Source: JBBSUX01 sp038234045
Lineage (GTDB): Bacteria; Pseudomonadota; Gammaproteobacteria; Burkholderiales; Burkholderiaceae_C
Assembly: GCA_038234045.1 (NCBI GenBank)
Contig: JBBSUX010000178.1
Coordinates: 1-7,441 of the forward strand
Length of the DNA: 7,441 bases
Direction: 5' to 3'
The notes beneath the pieces were generated by a model. The model searched no databases, was not told the DNA's origin, and worked only from the letters and a program-made list of their open reading frames with translations. The translations under genes were made by a program, and so were the position numbers. This document shows, one piece after another, positions 1-6,376 of this stretch (position 1 is its first letter; the number at the start of each line of letters is the position of its first letter).

Positions 1-1084
1 CCTGCTTCTGGCTCAGCTTCATCTTCTCGGCTTCGGGCAGGGCCATGTGCTTGTTCTTGAAGGTACTCAAGGTTCCAAGTGGCGACATCTCCGTCATGCC
101 CCAGGCGTGCAGCACCTCCACGTCGTAGTCGTCCTGGAACGCGCTGATCATTGCGGGTGGGCAGGCCGAGCCGCCAATGACCGTGCGCTTGAGCGTGGAA
201 AAGCGCAGGCCCGCAGGCTTCATGTGGCCGAGCAGCATTTGCCACACCGTGGGTACGCCGGCAGCGAATGTCACACCCTCGGCCTCGATCAGTTCATACA
301 CTGACTTGCCATCCAGCGCCGCACCCGGAAACACCAGCTTGCAACCTGTCAGCAATGCGGAATACGGAATGCCCCAGGCATTGACGTGAAACATCGGCAC
401 TACCGGCAGCACCGAATCGCGCGCGGACAGTGCCATCACATCCGGCAGCGCCGACGCATACGCGTGCAGCACCGTGGATCGATGGCTGTAGAGGGCAGCC
501 TTTGGATGGCCGGTGGTGCCGCTGGTGTAGCACATGCTCGACGCCGTGTTTTCGTCCAGATACGGCCAGTCGTAGCGGTCGGAGGCCTTGCCGATCCAGT
601 CTTCGTAAGCAACCAGGCCCGGAATACCGTCGCCGTCCGGTGGCAGATGGGCGGCATCGCACATGGCAACCCACTGACGTATACCGGGACAGCGCTCATG
701 CACCGCTTGAACGATCGGCAGAAAGCAGATGTCGAAGCACAACACCTTGTCTTCGGCATGCTCGGCGATCCAGACGATCTGGTCGGGGTGCAGACGCGGA
801 TTGATGGTGTGCAATACCCGGCCCGAGCCGCTTACGCCGTAGTAGAGCTCCAGATGCCGATAACCGTTGACCGCCAGTGTTGCCACACGCTGGCTGCGTT
901 CGATGCCCAGATCGTCGAGCGCGTTGGCAATACGCCGCGCACGGCCGGCGATTTCGCCATAGGTGGTGCGGTGAATATCACCTTCGACGCGCCGGGACAC
1001 GACCTCGGCGTCGTTGTGATGACGATCCGCAAATTCGAGAAGCGTTGAAACCAGCAGTGGCTGATCCTGCATGAGGCCTAGCAT
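1..1084 (-). CDS. AlkK-like medium-chain acyl-CoA synthetase (3' end cut by window edge)
   Basis: This gene activates a fatty or related carboxylic acid to its acyl-CoA, using ATP and CoA via an acyl-adenylate. Translating the minus strand gives an unbroken frame of 361 residues running off the left edge. The family is about 540-550 residues, so the C-terminal subdomain is missing. Visible adenylate-forming motifs are the P-loop YTSGTTGHPKA (residues 186-196), MFHVNAWG (231-238) and HAWGMTEMSP (326-335, with T331-E332 expected to contact ATP/Mg). The opening MLGLMQDQPLL and the phrase HTINPRL are typical of the AlkK/DmdB-type branch. I chose the ATG at 1084 over the in-frame ATG at 1072 because MLG begins most relatives and an AGGA (1091-1094) lies 6 nt upstream. 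The gene is divergent from selO. Exact substrate (medium-chain acid, methylthiopropionate or other) cannot be decided here. Confidence 0.93.
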   Translation of the reverse strand, partial: MLGLMQDQPLLVSTLLEFADRHHNDAEVVSRRVEGDIHRTTYGEIAGRARRIANALDDLGIERSQRVATLAVNGYRHLELYYGVSGSGRVLHTINPRLHPDQIVWIAEHAEDKVLCFDICFLPIVQAVHERCPGIRQWVAMCDAAHLPPDGDGIPGLVAYEDWIGKASDRYDWPYLDENTASSMCYTSGTTGHPKAALYSHRSTVLHAYASALPDVMALSARDSVLPVVPMFHVNAWGIPYSALLTGCKLVFPGAALDGKSVYELIEAEGVTFAAGVPTVWQMLLGHMKPAGLRFSTLKRTVIGGSACPPAMISAFQDDYDVEVLHAWGMTEMSPLGTLSTFKNKHMALPEAEKMKLSQKQ

Positions 1085-1218
1085 CGAAATTCCTGTTCTT
1101 TTGTCGGGAGGAAAAGGCGATAGGCAAGTTATGCGCTGTACGCACCAGCGTGCCCATCGCGCGCGCTGCCGGCAGTATCGGCCAGCGCGAGCTCACAGGC
1201 GGTGGGGGAATGCCCTCA

Positions 1219-1246
1219 TCCCGCGGGGGTGCAGGCACCTGCGGGA
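1219..1246 (+). promoter_or_regulatory. GC-rich hairpin in the selO leader covering the likely Shine-Dalgarno
   Basis: TCCCGC (1219-1224) is the exact reverse complement of GCGGGA (1241-1246). Inside it, GGTG (1228-1231) pairs with CACC (1236-1239) around a CAGG loop, leaving GGG opposite T as an internal loop. The 3' arm is the only Shine-Dalgarno-like sequence before selO (GGGA, 10 nt from the ATG at 1257), so the fold could limit ribosome access. There is no T-run after it, so it is not an intrinsic terminator. In the rest of the 1085-1256 divergent gap I could not find a convincing -35/-10 pair on either strand. The pairing is seen directly; a regulatory role is inference, and GC-rich DNA forms such hairpins by chance. 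Confidence 0.35.
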
Positions 1247-1256
1247 CAATGATCCG

Positions 1257-2804
1257 ATGCCTACTGTAGCCATTGATGTTCCCGAAGCCACGAGCGAACC
1301 CACGACCGAGTCCCTTGCCGAGGCGCCCGTCGATCTCGGCTTGCGCTGGCGCGACAGCGCTTTCGTTGCGCTTGGCCGTGCCTATTCCACCCCTGTGAGA
1401 GCCCGGCCTTTGTCGGAGCCGTACCTCGTTGCTGCCAGCGACGATGTTGCAGATCTCATCGGGATGGATCGCGCCAGCTTTGCCGACCCGCAGGTGCTCG
1501 AGGCTCTTGCGGGAAGTCGCGCAATCGTGGGAACCTCACCCGTCTCTAGTGTGTACAGCGGCCACCAGTTCGGTGTATGGGCAGGACAGCTCGGCGATGG
1601 CCGCGCGTTGTTGCTCGGCGAGGTATCGGCACCGGGCGATGTTCAAAAAACATTCGAACTGCAGTTCAAGGGAAGCGGCCCGACGCCGTATTCGCGCGGG
1701 GGCGATGGCCGTGCCGTATTGCGGTCGAGCATCCGCGAATTTTTGTGTAGCGAAGCCATGCATGCGCTCGGCATTCCAACAACGCGCGCTTTGTGCGTCG
1801 TCGGATCGGCCGCTCCGGTCCGGCGCGAAACCGTTGAGACAGCGGCTGTAGTGACCCGTGTGGCAGAAAGCTTCATCCGCTTTGGCCACTTCGAGCACTT
1901 TGCGGCCAAAGGTGAGGACGATGCGCTCAAGACGCTGGCCGATTACGTGATCGACCGGTACTACCCTCTGTGCCGCAAGACAGAAGCGTTCGGTGGCAAT
2001 GCGTATGCCGCTTTCGTCGGCGCAGTGGCGGGCCGCACCGCCGAGCTGATGGCCCAATGGCAGGCTGTCGGGTTTTGCCACGGCGTGATGAACACCGACA
2101 ACATGAGCATTCTGGGCCTGACGATCGATTACGGGCCGTTCCAGTTCTTGGACGGTTTCAACCCTGCGCATGTCTGCAATCACAGCGACAACCAGGGTCG
2201 TTACGCCTACAACCAGCAACCCAACGTCGCGTACTGGAACCTTTTTTGTCTGGCGCAGGCGCTGATGCCACTCATCGGCGACGAGAACCTGGCTCTGGCG
2301 GCGCTCGAGCCCTATCGCGAGCGGTTCTCGCAAGCCTATCAAAGCCGCATGCGCGCCAAGCTCGGTTTTGCGCAATCGCGGCCGGGCGATGGCGCACTGA
2401 TTGAAGACCTCCTGCAACTGCTGGCCAAGGAGCGGGTCGACTGGACCATCTTCTGGCGCCGGCTCTCTCACCATGCAGCGAACGAGGCGAGCCCGGAACC
2501 GGTGCGTGATCTGTTCGCCGACCGCGCGGCGTTTGACGCGTGGTTACTACGATATAAAGAGCTGATAGCGCTTGAAGGTAAAGCGATAGATGCCGATTTG
2601 ATGCTTAACTCTAACCCCGCTTACGTATTGCGGAACCACCTGGGCGAGGAAGCCATCCAAGCCGCACAAACCGGTGATTTCGAACCGCTGCGGCGCTTGC
2701 AAGCCGCTCTTGCCGCACCATGTGAAGAACAACCCGGCGCTGATCACTACGCCGATTTTCCGCCCGACTGGGCGTCCACCATCGAAATCAGCTGCTCCTC
2801 ATGA
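1257..2804 (+). CDS. selO: SelO/YdiU protein adenylyltransferase (AMPylator pseudokinase)
   Basis: SelO transfers AMP from ATP to Ser/Thr/Tyr of target proteins; in E. coli the reported targets include redox and TCA-cycle proteins. The predicted protein has 515 residues against about 480-500 usual; the excess is a hydrophilic N-terminal segment (residues 1-25). Visible family features are the glycine-rich QLGDGRA (111-117), K138 in LQFKGSGPTPYSR, the likely helix-C glutamate E161, the catalytic-loop MNTDNMSI with D281 and N282, and D291 in DYGPF as the metal ligand. The chain ends in CSS, so C513 sits where bacterial SelO has its redox cysteine (Sec in the animal homologue); C307 lies where its disulfide partner is expected. 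The frame stays open upstream to 1071, but ATG 1257 is preferred because earlier codons resemble leader DNA and lack family similarity. The stop overlaps the msrB start (ATGA). Confidence 0.96.
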   Translation: MPTVAIDVPEATSEPTTESLAEAPVDLGLRWRDSAFVALGRAYSTPVRARPLSEPYLVAASDDVADLIGMDRASFADPQVLEALAGSRAIVGTSPVSSVYSGHQFGVWAGQLGDGRALLLGEVSAPGDVQKTFELQFKGSGPTPYSRGGDGRAVLRSSIREFLCSEAMHALGIPTTRALCVVGSAAPVRRETVETAAVVTRVAESFIRFGHFEHFAAKGEDDALKTLADYVIDRYYPLCRKTEAFGGNAYAAFVGAVAGRTAELMAQWQAVGFCHGVMNTDNMSILGLTIDYGPFQFLDGFNPAHVCNHSDNQGRYAYNQQPNVAYWNLFCLAQALMPLIGDENLALAALEPYRERFSQAYQSRMRAKLGFAQSRPGDGALIEDLLQLLAKERVDWTIFWRRLSHHAANEASPEPVRDLFADRAAFDAWLLRYKELIALEGKAIDADLMLNSNPAYVLRNHLGEEAIQAAQTGDFEPLRRLQAALAAPCEEQPGADHYADFPPDWASTIEISCSS

Positions 2805-3289
2805 CTTCATCCTCCACATCCTCCTCCTCTACCGCCTCGATATCCCAGCTTCCTGTTCCCACCAACGATGCCGAATGGAAGGCTCGCCTGGCCGAGCGCG
2901 GCGCAGAGCCCAACGCCTTCGAGATCACCCGCCACGCGTCAACCGAGCGGCCGCACACCGGCAAATACAACGCCGTCTGGGACGACGGCAGTTACCACTG
3001 CGTGACCTGCGGCAATCTGCTGTTCGATGCCTCGACCAAGTTCGACGCCGGCTGCGGCTGGCCCAGCTTTTCTTTAGCCGTGCCGGGCTCCATACGCGAA
3101 GTTGTCGATCGCAGCCACGGAACGACCCGCACCGAAACTGTCTGCGCCCGTTGCGGCTCGCATCTGGGCCATGTGTTTCCCGACGGCCCGACCGACACCG
3201 GTCTGCGCTACTGCATGAATTCCGCCTCGCTCGACTTTGCCCCGGCGGCAGATGGCGACAATAGCGGCGGAACGGGTGACGCGAGCTGA
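2801..3289 (+). CDS. msrB: Peptide-methionine (R)-S-oxide reductase MsrB
   Basis: MsrB reduces methionine-R-sulfoxide in oxidised proteins back to methionine in the cytoplasm, normally recycled by thioredoxin. The 162-residue product has the full SelR domain (about residues 22-147). Two zinc-binding CxxC pairs are C67/C70 (CVTC) and C115/C118 (CARC). The catalytic cysteine is C138 in RYCMNSASLDF, and C85 in GCGWPSF is at the usual resolving-cysteine position. HLGHVF (121-126) supplies conserved active-site histidines. The protein is longer than the usual 130-145 residues because of a Ser/Thr-rich N-terminus (residues 2-16) and a short Gly/Asp-rich tail after about residue 148. The ATG overlaps the selO stop by 4 bp and has no good Shine-Dalgarno of its own, so translation probably depends on ribosomes finishing selO. 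Confidence 0.96.
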   Translation: MTSSSTSSSSTASISQLPVPTNDAEWKARLAERGAEPNAFEITRHASTERPHTGKYNAVWDDGSYHCVTCGNLLFDASTKFDAGCGWPSFSLAVPGSIREVVDRSHGTTRTETVCARCGSHLGHVFPDGPTDTGLRYCMNSASLDFAPAADGDNSGGTGDAS

Positions 3290-3342
3290 GCAGGAATGCG
3301 GCGCAGAAGGCGCGTATACGTCCGCCCACTTCGCCCGTCTTT

Positions 3343-3356
3343 AGACTGCTCAGTCT
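3343..3356. repeat. Small inverted repeat in the msrB-yciB gap
   Basis: AGACTG and CAGTCT flank a 2-nt centre, making a short perfect dyad, followed by pyrimidine-rich DNA with a TTTTT run at 3366-3370. It might weakly terminate selO-msrB transcription or be an operator, but the stem is short and not GC-rich, and the T-run is about 10 nt away. CTGAGCAG at 3286-3293, over the msrB stop, is the reverse complement of CTGCTCAG at 3346-3353, so an alternative long-range pairing is possible. Function unknown. Confidence 0.25.
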
Positions 3357-3368
3357 TTCGCCTCCTTT

Positions 3369-3399
3369 TTGCACGGCCCTTCGCCTGCTGTGCTGTAAC
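3369..3399 (+). promoter_or_regulatory. Weak candidate sigma-70 promoter before yciB
   Basis: TTGCAC (3369-3374) resembles a -35 box and TGTAAC (3394-3399) a -10 box, with a 19-nt spacer (18 nt if CTGTAA is used). Initiation would fall a few nucleotides before the yciB ATG at 3417, leaving a very short leader. The spacer is longer than ideal and the match is partial. It is reported only because the 127-bp gap after msrB suggests yciB-bolA may have its own promoter. Confidence 0.18.
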
Positions 3400-3416
3400 G
3401 CCTCACCGGCTCGGGT

Positions 3417-4079
3417 ATGAAACTGCTTTTCGACTTTTTCCCCATCATCCTGTTCTTCGCTGCCTTCAAGATCGGCGGCATTTATGTGGCCACGGGTGTA
3501 GCCATCGCGGCCACGCTGGCACAGATCGGCTGGGTGATGGCGCGCGGCCGGCGGGTCGAGCCGATGCAGTGGCTGAGTCTGGGGGTGATCATCCTGTTCG
3601 GCGGCGCTACGCTGATCGCGCACAACGACACCTTCATCAAATGGAAGCCCACCGCACTTTATTGGCTGATGGGCGGCGCGCTGTTGTTCGGTCAGGTGGT
3701 GCTAAAGCGCAATCTGCTGAAATCAGTGCTGGGCTCCCAGATGGAAATGCCGGAGCCGGCATGGCGAGTCGCCAACTGGAGCTGGGTTGGCTTTTTTGCC
3801 TTTATGGGTGTGCTCAACCTGTGGGTGGCTTTTCACTACGACCTTGATACCTGGGTCAACTTCAAGCTATTCGGCGGAATCGGGCTGATGGTGGTCTTCG
3901 TCGTCGGGCAAACACTTTATCTGGCGCGCTACAACGTCGAGTCGAAGAACCCGGCAGAAGTGCCTTCGGCTCCGCCCGACGACACGGCCTCTGGCGCTTC
4001 GACCGTAGATGCACGGACTGGCCCGGCCGCAAGTGACGCCAACAGGACCAGCAGCGTTCGCGGGGGTACTTTTCGATGA
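3417..4079 (+). CDS. yciB: Inner-membrane septation protein A, YciB/IspZ family
   Basis: YciB is a multi-pass inner-membrane protein linked to cell-envelope synthesis and septation; its biochemical activity is not established. The 220-residue product starts with the hallmark MKLLFDFFPIILFFAAFK. It has about five or six hydrophobic segments (roughly residues 3-17, 20-41, 52-69, 78-96, 120-140, 150-170). Conserved phrases include HNDTFIKWKPT (69-79), VLKRNLL (95-101) and FKLFGG (149-154). The family is usually about 180 residues. The excess is a hydrophilic Ala/Ser/Thr/Asp-rich tail from about residue 171, which by the positive-inside rule may lie in the cytoplasm. No strong Shine-Dalgarno precedes the ATG, but the start matches the family exactly. 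The stop overlaps the bolA start (ATGA), so the two genes are probably translationally coupled. Confidence 0.95.
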   Translation: MKLLFDFFPIILFFAAFKIGGIYVATGVAIAATLAQIGWVMARGRRVEPMQWLSLGVIILFGGATLIAHNDTFIKWKPTALYWLMGGALLFGQVVLKRNLLKSVLGSQMEMPEPAWRVANWSWVGFFAFMGVLNLWVAFHYDLDTWVNFKLFGGIGLMVVFVVGQTLYLARYNVESKNPAEVPSAPPDDTASGASTVDARTGPAASDANRTSSVRGGTFR

Positions 4080-4348
4080 CTGATGGTTTCGCTACTACTG
4101 CGGCTGCGATCGACGCCGAACTTCAGCGTCTGCTGCAACCGCGGCATCTCGAAGTCCTCGACGAAAGCCACGAACACGCGGGCCATGCGGGCGCCAACGG
4201 CACCGGTTTTGGCACGCATTTTCGGGTTCGTATCGCCTCGTCACATTTGGACGGCAAAGGCCGCGTCGCGCAGCATCGCCTTGTGTATGATGCCTTGCGT
4301 CCGTTTCTGGACCAAGGGCTGCATGCTCTCGCGATCGAGGTAGTTTGA
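4076..4348 (+). CDS. bolA: BolA family protein
   Basis: BolA proteins are small cytoplasmic proteins that bind monothiol glutaredoxins around a shared [2Fe-2S] cluster; E. coli BolA also acts as a transcription regulator affecting morphology and stress responses. The 90-residue product covers the whole fold. The first conserved block is HLEVLDESHEHAGH (24-37). The second is HFRVRIASSHLDGKGRVAQH (48-67), followed by RLVYDAL (68-74). H67 is at the position of the family's invariant histidine, a proposed cluster ligand. The length matches the 85-105 residues usual for the family. Its ATG overlaps the yciB stop by 4 bp, a common arrangement in Burkholderiales as far as I recall. The ATG is favoured over an alternative overlapping frame beginning at 4083, which does not resemble any family I know. 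Confidence 0.93.
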   Translation: MTDGFATTAAAIDAELQRLLQPRHLEVLDESHEHAGHAGANGTGFGTHFRVRIASSHLDGKGRVAQHRLVYDALRPFLDQGLHALAIEVV

Positions 4349-4465
4349 ACCTTCGCAGCGCTTCGGCATCCACTCTTCCTGATCCGGCCGTGCCGCCTTT
4401 ACAGCGCCGGCCGCAAAGTTTTCCTCCACGTTTCCTGACCCTTTCAATCCGGGTCCACAAGCACC

Positions 4466-5254
4466 ATGCACATTTCTCGCGTGTCAACAGGCCTTGCAGC
4501 CGCCGCCCTTTTCGCTGCCCTTGCCCTCCCGGCAATGGCGCAAAACGTAGCCGTGGTCAACGGCAAAGCCGTTCCCCAATCCCGCGTCGATATCCTGACT
4601 GCCCAAGTCAAGAAATCTGGCCGTCCCATCACGCCCGAGATCGAAAAGCAGATCAAGGACGAAGTGGTTGCCCGTGAAGTTTTCCTGCAGCAAGCGCAAA
4701 AGGAAGGCCTCGAAGGCACGGACGATTTCAAAAACCAGATGGAGCTGGCCCGCCAGACCATCCTGATTCGTGACCTGTTCGCCAAATGGCAAGAGAAAAA
4801 TCCTGTCACGGATGAAGAAGCCAAGGCTGAATACGACAAGTTCGTTGCCTCCAACGGTGGCAAGGAATACAAGGCACACCACATCCTCGTGGACAACGAG
4901 AAAGAAGCCAAGGCCATCATCGCCAAGCTGAAGAAGGGTGCCAAGTTCGAGGACATCGCCAAGAAGGAATCCAAGGACACCGGCTCGGGCGCCAAGGGTG
5001 GCGAGCTTGATTGGGCCAGCCCGAACAGCTATGTGCCTGACTTCACTGCTGCGCTGATCAAGCTCAAAAAGGGCCAGGTCACCGACGAACCCGTCAAGAC
5101 CCAGTTCGGCTATCACGTCATTCGTCTGGACGACGTGCGCGATGCCAAGCTGCCTGACTTTGCCCAGGTCGAGCCGCAGATCAAGCAGCAGCTGGCCCAA
5201 CAGCAGCTTGCCAAGTACCAGGAAGAACTGCGCGCGAAAGCCAAGATCGAGTGA
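4466..5254 (+). CDS. par27: Periplasmic parvulin-type peptidyl-prolyl isomerase (Par27-like)
   Basis: This is a secreted proline isomerase and probable chaperone for outer-membrane or exported proteins. The 262-residue precursor has a classical signal peptide: MHISR, then a hydrophobic core (about residues 8-22), with probable cleavage after AMA (23-25). An N-terminal chaperone-like helical region (about 36-125) has a TDEEAKAEYDKF linker. The parvulin domain spans about 135-222, with YKAHHILV (136-142), GGELDW (178-183) and FGYHVIRLDD (214-223). A charged Gln/Lys-rich helix ends the protein. Size and layout match Bordetella Par27, described as the prototype of a parvulin group, though SurA/PrsA-type relatives are similar. 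The ATG has only GGG 12 nt upstream, a poor Shine-Dalgarno; the signal peptide still fixes the start. The 117-bp gap after bolA shows no convincing promoter. A strong terminator follows. Confidence 0.92.
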   Translation: MHISRVSTGLAAAALFAALALPAMAQNVAVVNGKAVPQSRVDILTAQVKKSGRPITPEIEKQIKDEVVAREVFLQQAQKEGLEGTDDFKNQMELARQTILIRDLFAKWQEKNPVTDEEAKAEYDKFVASNGGKEYKAHHILVDNEKEAKAIIAKLKKGAKFEDIAKKESKDTGSGAKGGELDWASPNSYVPDFTAALIKLKKGQVTDEPVKTQFGYHVIRLDDVRDAKLPDFAQVEPQIKQQLAQQQLAKYQEELRAKAKIE

Positions 5255-5320
5255 TCTTGCGGAGGTGGACGGCGCCGCGTGAAAACGCCCGCCTCAGCCA
5301 CCATTCAGGGCATTCTCACA

Positions 5321-5344
5321 AAGCGACCTTCGGGTCGCTTTTTT
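5321..5344 (+). terminator. Rho-independent terminator after the parvulin gene
   Basis: A perfect 8-bp stem AAGCGACC (5321-5328) / GGTCGCTT (5333-5340) closes an extra-stable TTCG tetraloop and runs into further Ts (5341-5344), giving six consecutive Ts from 5339. It lies 66 nt past the parvulin stop and ends the plus-strand block. Read on the minus strand, the stem is followed only by a broken TTTGTG-type tract, so it would be a weaker stop for the convergent DUF808 gene. Confidence 0.93.
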
Positions 5345-5410
5345 CATGGTCTGCTGCACGCTGCAGGGCGCCGGTAGCGCACCGCTGCAGGCCAACGCCG
5401 CGCCGTAGTC

Positions 5411-6376
5411 TCACGCCGCGGATACGGCCGTGCGACGCCGGGTAAGGCGCTTGACCAGCATCACCGCTGCATAGACGCAAACGCCTGCCAGCAAGCCAAT
5501 GACTGCATTCGGCAGCAGGTTGGCCAATTCGCCGGAGCCGACTGTGGCCTGCAGCGCATGGTGCAGCGGTGGAACACCGTGCACCAAAATGCCACCCCCG
5601 ACCAGGAACATGGCGATGGTGCCAATGACCGAAAGGCTCTTCATCAACCAGGGGGCAGCCGCGAGGATCACCCGCCCGGTCGTCCGCGCAAATGCCGCAC
5701 GCCGTTGGCTGAGAAAAAGACCCAGATCGTCGAGCTTGACGATGGCCGCAACCAGTCCGTACACCGCAATCGTCATGATCAAGGCGATTCCTGAGAGAAC
5801 CACCACTTGCTGCAAGAAAGGCGCTGCCGCCACCGTGCCCAACGTTATCGCAATGATCTCGGCCGAGAGAATGAAGTCCGTTCGGACAGCGCCTTTGATT
5901 TTGGATTTCTCGACAACGCCGGCCGCTGCTGGATTCAGCTCGATACCGGCTACCGAAGCGATGTCGGGATCGACAATCGGCCCGCTTACAGATGCGCCCG
6001 CAGCAGCTAGGCTTTCCGCTTCAGGTTGCTTTTCGCGTCGATGCAGCCAGCTATGCGCCAGCTTTTCGACGCCTTCAAAGCAGAGATAAGCGCCGCCCAT
6101 CATCAGCAGAGGTGTCACCAGCCAAGGCGCAAAAGCGCTGATCGCCAGCGCCGATGGCACCAGGATCGCCTTGTTGATCAATGATCCGCGCGCAACAGCA
6201 AACACCACCGGCAGCTCCCGCTGCGACGGCACGCCGGCCACCTGCTGGGCATTGAGGGCAAGATCGTCTCCCAGCACGCCAGCCGTTTTTTGTGCTGCGA
6301 CCTTGGTCATCAGCGAAACGTCGTCGAGCATGCTGGCGATGTCGTCCAGCAGTAGCAGCAGGCTTCCAGCAGCCAT
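5411..6376 (-). CDS. yedI: DUF808 family inner-membrane protein (YedI-like)
   Basis: This is a multi-pass membrane protein of unknown biochemical function. The 321-residue product resembles E. coli YedI (about 305 residues). It opens with LLLLLDDIASMLDDVS (6-21) and KVAAQKTAGVLGDDLALNAQ (25-44), the conserved N-terminal block. ISAFAPWLVTPLLMMGGAYL (79-98) and CFEGVEKLAH (99-108) follow. A variable Ala-rich hydrophilic insert covers about 115-157. The second conserved half has KGAVRTDFILSAEIIAITLG (161-180), VYGLVAAIVKLDDLG (205-219) and MFLVGGGILVHGVPPLHH (256-273). Five or six membrane segments are visible, and a basic tail KRLTRRR ends the chain. GAGGG (6385-6389) sits 8 nt before the ATG. 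The gene follows purL on the same strand after 54 nt, so it may be read from the purL transcript. Confidence 0.92.
   Translation of the reverse strand: MAAGSLLLLLDDIASMLDDVSLMTKVAAQKTAGVLGDDLALNAQQVAGVPSQRELPVVFAVARGSLINKAILVPSALAISAFAPWLVTPLLMMGGAYLCFEGVEKLAHSWLHRREKQPEAESLAAAGASVSGPIVDPDIASVAGIELNPAAAGVVEKSKIKGAVRTDFILSAEIIAITLGTVAAAPFLQQVVVLSGIALIMTIAVYGLVAAIVKLDDLGLFLSQRRAAFARTTGRVILAAAPWLMKSLSVIGTIAMFLVGGGILVHGVPPLHHALQATVGSGELANLLPNAVIGLLAGVCVYAAVMLVKRLTRRRTAVSAA

Noticed and set aside
386..1048. 220-residue open frame antisense to the acyl-CoA synthetase
   Set aside because: The opposite strand carries an unbroken, motif-complete synthetase; this frame resembles no family and is a codon-bias shadow.
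1071..1256. N-terminal extension of SelO to an upstream ATG at 1071
   Set aside because: The added 62 residues are Arg-rich, cover the divergent regulatory gap, overlap the start of the opposite gene, and match no part of the SelO family; ATG 1257 gives a normal length.
1536..2474. 312-residue open frame antisense to selO
   Set aside because: It lies wholly inside the strongly conserved selO gene, shows no recognisable motif, and long antisense frames are expected in GC-rich DNA.
2925..3623. 232-residue Arg-rich frame antisense to msrB and the start of yciB
   Set aside because: It crosses two genes with clear products, and its very high Arg content is typical of an out-of-frame GC-rich reading.
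4385..4413. CGGCC/GGCCG hairpin between bolA and the parvulin gene, followed by GTTTTCC
   Set aside because: Only 5 bp with a loop of about 19 nt, made of simple GC palindromes; too weak to call a terminator or attenuator.
4484..5200. 238-residue open frame antisense to the parvulin gene
   Set aside because: Leu/Gly/Asp-rich composition mirrors the Lys/Gln/Glu codons of the real gene on the plus strand; no start signal or family similarity.
5361..5390. Imperfect inverted repeat (CTGCAG arms with CGGT/ACCG inside) downstream of the DUF808 stop
   Set aside because: The arms are self-palindromic, one side has a 5-nt bulge, and no T-run follows on either strand, so I do not call it a terminator.
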